From NCBI GenBank assembly GCA_905235805.1, contig CAJOMV010000027.1, positions 1 to 32,754 on the forward strand: a stretch of 32,754 nucleotides of DNA, written 5' to 3'. Under the pieces are notes generated by a model, which saw nothing but the letters and a program-made list of their open reading frames with translations, was not told the DNA's origin and did no database searches. The DNA is from an uncultured Ruminiclostridium sp. (lineage in GTDB: Bacteria > Bacillota > Clostridia > Oscillospirales > Ruminococcaceae). Every line of letters starts with the position of its first letter. The first letter of the stretch is position 1. A program made the position numbers and the translations under genes. Shown here piece after piece: positions 23,554 through 31,821 of this stretch.

Positions 23554-26355
23554 ATGGCACAGGATCTTAACGACACCCTTAATCTCCCGCAGACGGACTT
23601 CCCGATGCGTGGAAATTTACCCGCAAGAGAGCCGGGCTGGCTCGAGCAGTGGGAGAAGGACAGAGTATATTATGAGCTCCAGAAGAAGAACGAGGGTCTT
23701 CCGAAGTTCATTCTTCACGACGGTCCTCCCTACGCAAACGGCGATATCCACATGGGTACGGCGCTCAACAAGATACTGAAGGACATTATCGTAAAATACA
23801 AGTCCATGACCGGCTACCAGTCACCGTATGTCCCCGGCTGGGACTGCCACGGTCTGCCGATAGAGCTGAAGGCTCTCAAGCAGATAGGCAAGGAGAGCAG
23901 CGCTTCGAGCATCGACCCCGTTGAGCTCCGCAAGTGCTGCCGTGACTTCGCGCTTTCCTGTCTGGACGACCAGAAGAAGCAGTTCAAGCGTCTCGGCGTA
24001 TGGGGCGACTTCGATGACCCGTACCTCACCATAAAGCCCGAGTTTGAGGCAAAGCAGGTCGAGGTATTCGGCAAAATGGCGGCGAAGGGGCTCATGTACA
24101 AGGGCTTGAAGCCGGTATACTGGTGCGCGGACTGCAACACCGCGCTTGCCGAGGCGGAGATAGAGTATCAGGACGACGACTGCCACTCCATATATGTAAA
24201 ATTCCCGATAACCGACGGCAAGGGCAAGTTTGACGCTCTGGGCATAGATATGTCGAAGGCTTCGGTAGTCATCTGGACGACTACCACATGGACGCTTCCG
24301 GGCAACCTCGCTATCTGCCTCGGACCGAACTATGAGTATACCTTCGTTCACATCGAGGACGAGGAGAGCCGCTCCTTCGGTGAGTACCTCCTCATGGCGA
24401 CAGAGCTTGTTCCCGCGGTAATGAGCGCTGTGAAGATAAACAAGTATTCCACAGTAGGCTCGTTCACAGGCAAGGAGCTTGAATTCGTGGAGACCGACCA
24501 CCCCTTCATGGGGAGGAAGTCCCCGCTCATCGTGGGCGACCATGTAACGCTCGAAAGCGGTACCGGCTGCGTTCATACAGCTCCGGGCTTTGGTCTCGAG
24601 GACTTCGAGGTCTGCATGAGCTATAAGGGAATGTTCAATATTGTAGTCCCCGTGGACAGCAAGGGCATTCTCACCGATGAGGCAGGAAAGTTCAAGGGGC
24701 TGACAACAGATCAGGCAAACAAGGAGATAGCGAAGGATCTCGACGAGACAAATTCGCTGCTCGCGATAGAGAAGATAGTCCACCCGTATCCCCATTGCTG
24801 GCGCTGCCACAAGCCGATAATCTACCGCGCTACCGAGCAGTGGTTCTGCTCCGTGGACAAGTTCGCGGACGAGGCTGTAAAGGCTATCAACGAGGTGAAC
24901 TGGATCCCCGGCTGGGGTGCTGAGCGTATCACGAACATGGTGCGCGACAGAAGCGACTGGTGCATCTCCCGTCAGAGACGCTGGGGAGTTCCGATCCCGA
25001 TACTGTACTGCAAGCAGTGCGGCAAGCCTATCGTGAACGACGAGACTATCAAGGCGATTTCCGATATGTTCCGCAAGGAGAGCTCGGACGCGTGGTACGC
25101 AAAGGAGCCCGCTGAGTTCATTCCAGCGAGCGTGAAGTGCGAGTGCGGCTGCGGCGAGTTCACAAAGGAAATGGATATATTCGACGTGTGGTTCGATTCG
25201 GGCTGTACATGGGCTGCGGTGCTTGATGAGAGAGACTATCTCTCTTCTCCCGCGGATATGTACCTCGAGGGCTGCGACCAGTACAGAGGCTGGTTCCAGA
25301 GCTCGCTGCTCACATCTGTCGCTGCGACCGGACACGCGCCCTACAAGTCTGTATGCACCCACGGCTGGATAGTTGACGGCAAGGGCGAGAAGATGTCCAA
25401 GTCCAAGGGCAACTACATCGTGCCCGAGGAGGTCATCAAGCAGTACGGTGCGGACGTGCTCCGTCTGTGGGTAACATCTCTCGATTTCCACAGCGATATC
25501 AGAGTTTCGCAGGATATCTTAAAGCAGCTTTCCGAGACATACCGCAAGATCAGAAACACCGCGAGATTTATTCTCGGCAACCTCTGCAACGGCAAGGGAT
25601 TTGACCCGGACAAGGACAGCGTACCCTTCGACAAGCTTACAGAACTCGACAAGTGGGCGCTCACCAAGTATGACGAGCTTATCGCCAAGGTGCAGACAGC
25701 CTACGACGATATGGACTACTTCCACGCTTACCACGCGATAAACAGCTTCTGCGTAGTGGATATGTCGAACTTCTACCTCGACATAATCAAGGACAGACTG
25801 TACTGCGAGAAGGAGGACAGCGAGGACAGAAGAGCCGCGCAGACAGCGATGTACGTTATCCTCAGCGGTCTCACAAGGCTTGTTGCTCCGATACTGACCT
25901 TCACCGCGGACGAGATATGGAAGGAGCTCCCCAAGAGAAGCACCGATGACGCGAGAAACGTGGTATTCAACCGTATGCCCGAGAAGACCGGCGTTTCGAT
26001 AGACACCACCAAGTGGGACAAGATACACGCTATAAGAGACGACGTTCTCACAGCGCTTGAGAAGAAGCGCAACGAGAAGCTGATAGGCAAGTCCCTTGAA
26101 GCGAAGGTGATACTCCACATCAAGGACGACCTCACCGATATCCTTCCCGAGCTTGCGACTGCGTTCATCGTATCGCAGGTCGAGGTAGACGCGGCAGGCG
26201 AGGGCGAGTTCAGCGGCAGTGTCGAGGGTCTCTCGATAACCGTGGCAAAGGCGGACGGCAAGAAGTGCGAACGCTGCTGGACATACTCATACTATGTGGG
26301 AACGAACGCAAAACACCCCGAGCTTTGCGAGCGCTGCTGCAAGGCAATAGACTGA
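23554..26355 (+). CDS. ileS: Isoleucyl-tRNA synthetase
   Basis: Charges tRNA-Ile. The class I signature reads HMGT (66-69, in GDIHMGTALNKILKDI) instead of the usual HxGH. KMSKS is intact (613-617). The CP1 editing domain has TTTWTLPGN (from 242) and HTAPGFGLED (341-350) where HTAPGHG is usual, but the His and the final Asp of the editing site are retained. The C-terminal zinc site is CERCWTYSYY ... CERC. 933 residues, full length. It lies 35 bases after divIVA, with no room for the T-box leader often found before ileS in Bacillota. Confidence 0.96.
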   Translation: MAQDLNDTLNLPQTDFPMRGNLPAREPGWLEQWEKDRVYYELQKKNEGLPKFILHDGPPYANGDIHMGTALNKILKDIIVKYKSMTGYQSPYVPGWDCHGLPIELKALKQIGKESSASSIDPVELRKCCRDFALSCLDDQKKQFKRLGVWGDFDDPYLTIKPEFEAKQVEVFGKMAAKGLMYKGLKPVYWCADCNTALAEAEIEYQDDDCHSIYVKFPITDGKGKFDALGIDMSKASVVIWTTTTWTLPGNLAICLGPNYEYTFVHIEDEESRSFGEYLLMATELVPAVMSAVKINKYSTVGSFTGKELEFVETDHPFMGRKSPLIVGDHVTLESGTGCVHTAPGFGLEDFEVCMSYKGMFNIVVPVDSKGILTDEAGKFKGLTTDQANKEIAKDLDETNSLLAIEKIVHPYPHCWRCHKPIIYRATEQWFCSVDKFADEAVKAINEVNWIPGWGAERITNMVRDRSDWCISRQRRWGVPIPILYCKQCGKPIVNDETIKAISDMFRKESSDAWYAKEPAEFIPASVKCECGCGEFTKEMDIFDVWFDSGCTWAAVLDERDYLSSPADMYLEGCDQYRGWFQSSLLTSVAATGHAPYKSVCTHGWIVDGKGEKMSKSKGNYIVPEEVIKQYGADVLRLWVTSLDFHSDIRVSQDILKQLSETYRKIRNTARFILGNLCNGKGFDPDKDSVPFDKLTELDKWALTKYDELIAKVQTAYDDMDYFHAYHAINSFCVVDMSNFYLDIIKDRLYCEKEDSEDRRAAQTAMYVILSGLTRLVAPILTFTADEIWKELPKRSTDDARNVVFNRMPEKTGVSIDTTKWDKIHAIRDDVLTALEKKRNEKLIGKSLEAKVILHIKDDLTDILPELATAFIVSQVEVDAAGEGEFSGSVEGLSITVAKADGKKCERCWTYSYYVGTNAKHPELCERCCKAID

Positions 26356-26372
26356 TTTATCAAAATAAAATA

Positions 26373-26412
26373 CAGAGCCGTGCATATACAGCAATGTAAA
26401 TGTATGGCTCTG
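26373..26412 (+). other. Imperfect inverted repeat in the ileS-lspA gap
   Basis: cagagcc (26373-26379) pairs with ggctctg (26406-26412); inside, atac and gtat extend the stem beyond a one-sided bulge (gtgcat). No T-run follows, so it is not a canonical terminator. It may separate ileS from lspA by processing; this is inference. Confidence 0.45.
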
Positions 26413-26433
26413 CACTGTATAATGGAGACTGTT

Positions 26434-27042
26434 TTGAAAAAAAGATCGGTAATGGTCTATATCATATCCGTGGTGCTGAGTATTGTGCTGGCGGGGATAG
26501 ACCAGTTTACGAAGTACCTCGCGGTGGAGCTCGTCAAGCCCGTGGGCTCGATATCACTGCTGAAGTTCGGTGATACCGAGTGGCTGAACCTCACCTACTG
26601 CGAGAACACGGGAATGTCCTTCAGTCTGCTCGAGGGGCAGACGGTCATTCTGATAGTCATGCCGATACTGCTCATCGGGCTGATAGAGTGGTATGTATTC
26701 TCCGGGCGAGCAAAGCGCACCGACCAGATAATCGCCGCCGCGGTAGTGGCGGGAGGCGGCTTCGGGAACCTCCTGGACCGTGCTTTTCAGGGATATGTGG
26801 TGGACTTCATCGACGTGCGTATCATCAACTTTGCGATATTCAACTTCGCCGATATCTGCGCGGTATGCGGGGGGATCTATTTCTGCATACTCCTGATATT
26901 CGATGAGGTGCGCGAGGACAAGGAAAAGAAGGCGAAGGCTGCGGAGAGCGCTGAGAACGGGACTTCGGACGACGGGACAGGAGGGGACGAGCCTTCGGAA
27001 GAAGATGTCCCGACAGGTGAACATAGCGATGAGAACGCTTGA
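26434..27042 (+). CDS. lspA: Lipoprotein signal peptidase (signal peptidase II)
   Basis: An aspartyl membrane protease that cleaves lipoprotein signal peptides. Four membrane segments are visible. The catalytic Asp pair is in GNLLDR (Asp115) and FNFADI (Asp140). The start is taken as TTG 26434 (MKKRSVMVYII) because GGAG (26424-26427) is 6 bases upstream; the frame is open further upstream through the inverted repeat. After the last membrane segment comes a charged tail of about 45 residues (EDKEKKAKAAESAENG, then DDGTGGDEPSEEDV), unusually long for LspA. The 3' end overlaps the next gene. Confidence 0.93.
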   Translation: MKKRSVMVYIISVVLSIVLAGIDQFTKYLAVELVKPVGSISLLKFGDTEWLNLTYCENTGMSFSLLEGQTVILIVMPILLIGLIEWYVFSGRAKRTDQIIAAAVVAGGGFGNLLDRAFQGYVVDFIDVRIINFAIFNFADICAVCGGIYFCILLIFDEVREDKEKKAKAAESAENGTSDDGTGGDEPSEEDVPTGEHSDENA

Positions 27043-27934
27043 ATTCATTGCGAAAAATGACGGCGAGCGTATCGACAAGGCTGTTGCCGCCGCCTCGGAG
27101 GGCGAGCTTACACGCTCCTACGCGGCTACGCTGATATGGAACAAGGCTTGCCGGGTAAACGGCGAGATAGTTCCCAAGAATTACAAGCTGAAAGCGGGCG
27201 ACTCGGTGTGCATGGAGATACCCGACCCGCAGAGCACCGAGATACTACCCGAGGACATACCGCTGGATATCGTGTATGAGGACAGCGACCTGCTTATCGT
27301 GAACAAGCCGAAGGGCATGGTAGTCCACCCGGCGCACGCCCACTACTCGGGAACGCTGGTGAACGCGCTGATGTACCACTGCGGGCAGGAGCTCTCCGGG
27401 ATAAACGGGGAAGTGCGTCCCGGGATAGTACACAGGATAGATATGAACACGAGCGGACTGTTGATAGTGGCGAAAAGCGATACCGCTCACAGGGGACTTG
27501 CGGAGCAGATACAGGCGCACAGCTTCACGAGAGAGTACGAGGCGGTGGTCTGCGGCTGTATCAAGGAGGACGGCACCGTGAACGCCCCGATAGGACGCAG
27601 CAAAGCCGACCGCAAGAAGATGTGCGTCACAGCGGAGAACAGCCGTGAGGCTGTGACCCATTACAGCGTGCTGCAAAACTTCCGCGGGGACTACACACAC
27701 CTGCGGCTGCGGCTGGAGACGGGACGCACTCATCAGATACGCGTCCACATGGCGTACATCGGACACCCGGTTGCGGGGGACGACGTATACGGGAACGGAA
27801 AGCCCGCTTCGCTGAACGGACAGTGCCTTCACGCGAAGAAAATAGGCTTCGTCCACCCGATAACAGGGGAGTATATGGAATTCGACAGTGAGCTTCCCGA
27901 GTATTTCACAAAATTTCTGAAAAGTATAGAGTGA
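27029..27934 (+). CDS. RluD-type RNA pseudouridine synthase
   Basis: Isomerises uridine to pseudouridine, most likely in 23S rRNA. An N-terminal S4 domain (RIDKAVAAASEGELTRSYAA, CRVNGEIVPKNYKLKAGD) precedes the catalytic domain. The catalytic Asp138 is in HRIDMNTSGLLIVAKS; the usual Leu of HRLD is Ile here. RLETGRTHQIRVHMAYIGHP is the other core block. ATG 27029 is chosen because aggtga (27015-27020) lies 8 bases upstream. It overlaps the lspA 3' end by 14 bases. lspA-rluD adjacency is common in Bacillota. Confidence 0.93.
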   Translation: MRTLEFIAKNDGERIDKAVAAASEGELTRSYAATLIWNKACRVNGEIVPKNYKLKAGDSVCMEIPDPQSTEILPEDIPLDIVYEDSDLLIVNKPKGMVVHPAHAHYSGTLVNALMYHCGQELSGINGEVRPGIVHRIDMNTSGLLIVAKSDTAHRGLAEQIQAHSFTREYEAVVCGCIKEDGTVNAPIGRSKADRKKMCVTAENSREAVTHYSVLQNFRGDYTHLRLRLETGRTHQIRVHMAYIGHPVAGDDVYGNGKPASLNGQCLHAKKIGFVHPITGEYMEFDSELPEYFTKFLKSIE

Positions 27935-27935
27935 T

Positions 27936-28739
27936 ATGAACTTTGATAATATATTGTTAGTGACCGACCTTGACGGAACGCTGCTCGATGACGCAAAGAA
28001 CATCGCGGAGGACGATATCCGCGCGATAAACGAGTTCCGCGAGGGCGGCGGAATGTTCGCCGCTGCGACGGGACGCGGCGTTGCAATGGCAAGGCGGATA
28101 ATCGACGAGCTGGATATAAGCACCCCGAGCGTCATATTCAACGGCGCGGCAGTGTACGATTTCAAGGCGGACAAATTCCTGTGGTACAGCGATATGCCGG
28201 AGATATCCAACACCTATATCCGAATGCTCGAGAAGGAGTTCCCGGATATCGGGGTGGAGATACTGCACGAAAAGCAGGTGTATGTGACCGATAACAATCA
28301 GACCGTGGTGGAGCACATGGCGTTCGAGAAGCTGACCCCCGTGTACAGCAGCGTGGACGATGTGCCTGTCAGCGGAAGGCTGAAGGTGCTGATAGCCTAC
28401 CCGCCCGAGAAAATGCAGGCGGTCATAGACTACACCCGCGCGCACTGTATGGAGGGCGTGAATTGGGTGCATTCCTCCCCGATGTACTACGAAATGCTCC
28501 CGGAGGGGATAAGCAAGGCTTCCGGAGTAAGAAAGCTGAAAGAGGTGCTGGGCTTGCAGCATAAGTTCGTGGTGGCTGCGGGAGATTACGGCAACGACCG
28601 CGCGATGATAGCGGAGGCAGATCTCGGAGTCGCGGTGGCGAACGCTCTTGACAGCGTCAAGGAAGCCGCCGGGCTGGTAGTACGCGACAACAATCATTCC
28701 CCGATGCGGGAAATTATAGAGCATATAAGGAAGATGTAA
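27936..28739 (+). CDS. Cof-type HAD-IIB phosphatase
   Basis: A 267-residue HAD-superfamily hydrolase. Motif I is VTDLDGTLL (Asp11, Asp13). Motif II is FNGAAVYD, motif III the Lys near SGVRKLKEVLG, and motif IV AAGDYGNDRAMIAEADLGVAVANA. The insert type and the ending ...DSVKEAAGLVVRDNNHSP are typical of Cof-like phosphatases that act on sugar phosphates or flavin/PLP-type phosphates. The substrate cannot be told. It starts 1 base after the pseudouridine synthase stop and ends 2 bases before the next ATG. Confidence 0.92.
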   Translation: MNFDNILLVTDLDGTLLDDAKNIAEDDIRAINEFREGGGMFAAATGRGVAMARRIIDELDISTPSVIFNGAAVYDFKADKFLWYSDMPEISNTYIRMLEKEFPDIGVEILHEKQVYVTDNNQTVVEHMAFEKLTPVYSSVDDVPVSGRLKVLIAYPPEKMQAVIDYTRAHCMEGVNWVHSSPMYYEMLPEGISKASGVRKLKEVLGLQHKFVVAAGDYGNDRAMIAEADLGVAVANALDSVKEAAGLVVRDNNHSPMREIIEHIRKM

Positions 28740-28741
28740 AG

Positions 28742-29215
28742 ATGTTCAGACCCATGAGGCGGACAAAGCAGGAGATCTCGCGTGAGGAGTGCGAAAGGCT
28801 GCTCACAGAGGAAAAACGCGCCGTGCTGTCGGTGAACGGGGACGGCGGTTATCCTTACGGAGTGCCGATAAACTTTTACTATGACAGGGAGACCGGAAAG
28901 ATATATTTCCACTGCGCAAAGGCCGGTCACAAGCTGGACGCGATTACCGCGGACGACAAGGTGTGCCTGACGGTGTACAACACGGGATACCGAAAGGAAG
29001 ACTGGTCGTACCATGTTACGAGCGTTATAGTGTTCGGCAGGGCGAAGGTGATGACCGACGAAGCGCTCATGCGGGAGAAGATAAGGCTTTTCGGAATGAA
29101 ATACTACCCGTCTGCCGAGGAAGTGGACGAGGAAATACGCAAGGACTTCGCGCGGGTGAACCTCATTGAGATAACCGTTGACCACATGACAGGAAAGCAT
29201 GTGCACGAGAAATAG
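28742..29215 (+). CDS. PNPOx-like flavin-binding protein (NimA-type)
   Basis: A 157-residue split-barrel protein of the pyridoxamine 5'-phosphate oxidase-like group. The N-terminus (MRRTKQEISREECERLL) and the core (AVLSVNGDGGYPYGVPINFY, YFHCAKAGHKLDAI) match the NimA-like subgroup, whose members bind FMN and sometimes reduce nitro compounds. The conserved His near the middle (FHCAKAGHK) is present. The real substrate is unknown. It is 2 bases after the HAD gene, so they are likely co-translated. Confidence 0.85.
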   Translation: MFRPMRRTKQEISREECERLLTEEKRAVLSVNGDGGYPYGVPINFYYDRETGKIYFHCAKAGHKLDAITADDKVCLTVYNTGYRKEDWSYHVTSVIVFGRAKVMTDEALMREKIRLFGMKYYPSAEEVDEEIRKDFARVNLIEITVDHMTGKHVHEK

Positions 29216-29241
29216 AAGGAAACCGGAAGGAGCTGATCGGA

Positions 29242-29865
29242 ATGGAGGGGACCGAAGTGGGAGCAAGAACGCTTGCGGAGGATTTTTCATGCGCTCTGAT
29301 CGGTGAATATTTCGGGAACGTTGCCGCCATAGACGAAAAGACGATACGGGAGAATATCGCGCTCGGCAGTGAGGGAGGATTTCCCGAGGAGGACAGGACG
29401 GTACGGGCGGAGACGGTGGATTATCTGCTTCGCTATTTCTCGGTGATATATCTCGGGCTCCTCGCGAATGAGGATTTCCGTGCCGCCTTCGGCGAAGCGG
29501 TGAATTTTGAAATGGAGATGAACGGCAAGAGCCGCGACTATGAGCACGAGATGCGCAGGCAGCAGGAGCAGGGTGAGCAGCCCGCCCCCTCGGAGCACAG
29601 CGTCATCATCGACCTCGGTCGCTTCAATCTCTCTGTCGCGAAAAACATCTCCGGGCGGATAAAGGCAAGCATGGACATGATAGCGCCGTTCGCGGAGGAG
29701 TTTGAGTCTCTGGTGAAGGAGGAGACGGACGAGGACGCCGCTAAGATAGGGTTCTGTATCTGCAACTTTATGTACCTGATAAAGGCGTTTGAGAAGAACC
29801 CGGCATTCTATGAACAGGTAAGATCTGTTGTGAAAGCTGTTGCCGACGGTCTCGGCATAGCCTGA
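29242..29865 (+). CDS. Hypothetical protein, 207 residues, upstream of transketolase
   Basis: I do not recognise a family. The protein is mostly helical, acidic, and without a signal peptide or membrane segment. A Gln/Glu-rich linker (RRQQEQGEQPAPSEHS) at about 105-120 separates two helical halves. The second half ends with a hydrophobic stretch around GFCICNFMYLIKAF. aaggag lies 9 bases before ATG 29242; a GTG at 29257 is possible. Codon and base use match neighbours. It lies 34 bases before the transketolase genes, probably in the same transcript, but no functional link is visible. Confidence 0.7.
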   Translation: MEGTEVGARTLAEDFSCALIGEYFGNVAAIDEKTIRENIALGSEGGFPEEDRTVRAETVDYLLRYFSVIYLGLLANEDFRAAFGEAVNFEMEMNGKSRDYEHEMRRQQEQGEQPAPSEHSVIIDLGRFNLSVAKNISGRIKASMDMIAPFAEEFESLVKEETDEDAAKIGFCICNFMYLIKAFEKNPAFYEQVRSVVKAVADGLGIA

Positions 29866-29898
29866 ACAGCTGTAAATACAAACGAAAGGAAAGTTATT

Positions 29899-30741
29899 AT
29901 GGACGCAACACTCAAGAAGAACCTCGAGATCATCGCGACCAAGGTAAGAATGGGCATAATCGAGGGCGTTTACAACGCAAAGGCGGGACACCCCGGCGGG
30001 TCGCTGTCGGTCGCGGACACACTCACATATCTGTATATGTCGAGAATGCACGTTGATCCCGCGAACCCGGGCATGGAGGACAGGGACAGACTTGTGCTGT
30101 CGAAGGGACACACGGCTCCCGCACTGTATTCCGTGCTTGCGCAGCGCGGATTTATCCCGGTGAGCGAGCTCAAGACGCTCCGTCAGATAGGCTCGCGGTT
30201 ACAGGGACACCCCTCCCTCGGCAAATGTCCCGGCGTTGACATGAGCACAGGCTCCCTCGGACAGGGCGTTTCGGTAGCCTGCGGCATGGCACTCTCGGGG
30301 AAGATATCCGAGGAGTCCTACAAGGTCTACGCAGTACTCGGCGACGGGGAGCTCGAAGAGGGGCAGGTGTGGGAGTCCGCAATGTTCGCGGCGCACTATC
30401 AGCTTGACAACCTCGTTTACATCGTCGATAACAACAACCTCCAGATAGACGGTCCCGTAACACAGGTCATGAACCCCTACCCGATAGACAAGAAGTTCGA
30501 GGCGTTCGGCTGGCACGTTATCTGCATAGACGGGCACGATTTCGACCAGATCGAGAAGGCGTTCGACGAGGCAGAGAAGATATCCGGACAGCCCACGGTC
30601 ATCATACAGAAGACCACCAAGGGCAAGGGAGTTTCTTATATGGAGAACAACGTTTCGTGGCACGGCGCGGCACCGAACGAAGAGCAGTACAACATCGCGA
30701 TGAATGAGCTCAAGGCTCATCTCGCTGAGCTTGAGAAGTAA
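29899..30741 (+). CDS. Transketolase, N-terminal (TPP-binding) subunit
   Basis: The first half of a split transketolase, which moves two-carbon units in the pentose phosphate pathway. 280 residues. GHPGGSLSVADTLTYLY is the conserved start region. The TPP/Mg motif is LGDGELEEGQVWES ... NLVYIVDNNNLQID. KTTKGKGVSYMENNVSWHGA ends the domain. The partner subunit follows 13 bases later. Split transketolases are known in many Clostridia and archaea. Confidence 0.95.
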   Translation: MDATLKKNLEIIATKVRMGIIEGVYNAKAGHPGGSLSVADTLTYLYMSRMHVDPANPGMEDRDRLVLSKGHTAPALYSVLAQRGFIPVSELKTLRQIGSRLQGHPSLGKCPGVDMSTGSLGQGVSVACGMALSGKISEESYKVYAVLGDGELEEGQVWESAMFAAHYQLDNLVYIVDNNNLQIDGPVTQVMNPYPIDKKFEAFGWHVICIDGHDFDQIEKAFDEAEKISGQPTVIIQKTTKGKGVSYMENNVSWHGAAPNEEQYNIAMNELKAHLAELEK

Positions 30742-30754
30742 GGAGGGGAGCATA

Positions 30755-31690
30755 ATGGATAAGAAGGCAACTCGTGAAAGCTACGGAGAAGCGCTTGTAA
30801 AGCTTCTCGATATCCGTCCCGACCTTATAGTGCTCGACGCAGACCTTGCGGCGGCAACCAAGACGGGCATATTCAAGAAGGCGGCTCCCGACAGACATTT
30901 CGACTGCGGTATCGCGGAAGCGAACATGATGGGCGTTGCGGCAGGTATCGCGACAACGGGCAAGCTCGTATTCGCGAGCTCGTTCGCTATGTTCGCGTCG
31001 GGCAGAGCGTTTGAGATAGTAAGAAACAGTATCGGCTATCCGAACCTGAACGTGAAGATAGGCGCTACCCACGCGGGCATTTCCGTGGGTGAGGACGGTG
31101 CGTCCCACCAGTGCTGCGAGGATATCGCGCTCATGTCGGTGATTCCGAACATGACGGTCATCAACCCCGCCGACCACGTCGAGGCTACCGCGGCAGTCCT
31201 CGCAATGGCTGACTACAAGGGACCGACATATCTGCGCTTCGGTCGTCTTGCTGTGCCGGTATTCAACGACCCCGAGACCTATAAGTTTGAGGTAGGCAAG
31301 GGCGTTACAGTGAAGGACGGCAAGGATATCACTATCATGGCGACCGGACTTATGGTAGCGGAAGCGATAGAAGCCGGCAAGGCTCTCGCGGAGCAGGGAA
31401 TAGATGCCCGCATAATCAATATCCACACAATAAAACCCATAGACCGTGAAATAATCGAGAAAGCGGCGCGCGAGACAGGGAAGATAGTAACTGTCGAGGA
31501 GCACAGCGTTATCGGAGGTTTAGGCTCGGCTGTAGCGTCCGTGGTTACGGAAACATACCCCGTTCCGGTGCTCAAGATCGGCGTGAAGGACGTGTTCGGA
31601 CATTCCGGACCCGCAGTGAAGCTGCTCAAGGAGTTCGGTCTCTCCGCGGAGAACATCGTCGATACCGTCAAGGGTGCGCTCGGGAAGTAA
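30755..31690 (+). CDS. Transketolase, C-terminal (pyrimidine-binding) subunit
   Basis: The second half of the split transketolase: 311 residues with the pyrimidine-binding domain (DLIVLDADLAAATKTGIFKK, RHFDCGIAEANMMGVAAGIA, which contains the Glu that activates TPP) and the C-terminal domain (IINIHTIKPIDREIIEKAAR, TVEEHSVIGGLGSAVA). The start is ATG 30755 with a strong SD (aggagggg). Together with the preceding subunit it makes one functional enzyme. It is followed by the branched element at 31703-31803. Confidence 0.95.
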   Translation: MDKKATRESYGEALVKLLDIRPDLIVLDADLAAATKTGIFKKAAPDRHFDCGIAEANMMGVAAGIATTGKLVFASSFAMFASGRAFEIVRNSIGYPNLNVKIGATHAGISVGEDGASHQCCEDIALMSVIPNMTVINPADHVEATAAVLAMADYKGPTYLRFGRLAVPVFNDPETYKFEVGKGVTVKDGKDITIMATGLMVAEAIEAGKALAEQGIDARIINIHTIKPIDREIIEKAARETGKIVTVEEHSVIGGLGSAVASVVTETYPVPVLKIGVKDVFGHSGPAVKLLKEFGLSAENIVDTVKGALGK

Positions 31691-31702
31691 GAGAGATATG
31701 AC

Positions 31703-31803
31703 AAGCGGTTCCGGCTTTAATGAAGGTTCCTTTTATGCGCGCGTCGTGCGCGCTTTTGGGAACCTTCTGTACGACATCATGTCGTTTGCCGGAGCCGCTT
31801 TTT
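31703..31803 (+). terminator. Branched inverted-repeat element ending in a T-run
   Basis: An outer 13-bp stem, 31703-31715 with 31788-31800 (one G-U pair), encloses two further hairpins. The first is gaaggttcc (31722-31730) with ggaaccttc (31759-31767), topped by gcgcgc/gcgcgc (31737-31742 with 31748-31753). The second is acgaca (31771-31776) with tgtcgt (31780-31785). As RNA this is a three-way junction. A run of five T (31799-31803) follows the outer stem, so it can act as terminator of the transketolase operon. It could also be a leader or attenuator of the acetyltransferase, whose SD is 4 bases downstream, or a mobile palindromic element. Confidence 0.75.
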
Positions 31804-31821
31804 GCGTAAGGAGATGAGAAT

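Noticed and set aside
23821..25491. 556-codon open frame opposite ileS
   Set aside because: Same reason: ileS is intact across the region and the antisense product resembles nothing.
26418..26423. TATAAT just upstream of lspA
   Set aside because: Transcription from it would begin about 26430, after the lspA SD and next to the TTG, and the -35 (tgtaaa) is poor; likely chance.
31703..31803. Branched element as a hammerhead-type ribozyme
   Set aside because: It is a three-way junction, but the conserved CTGANGA and GAAA core is absent.
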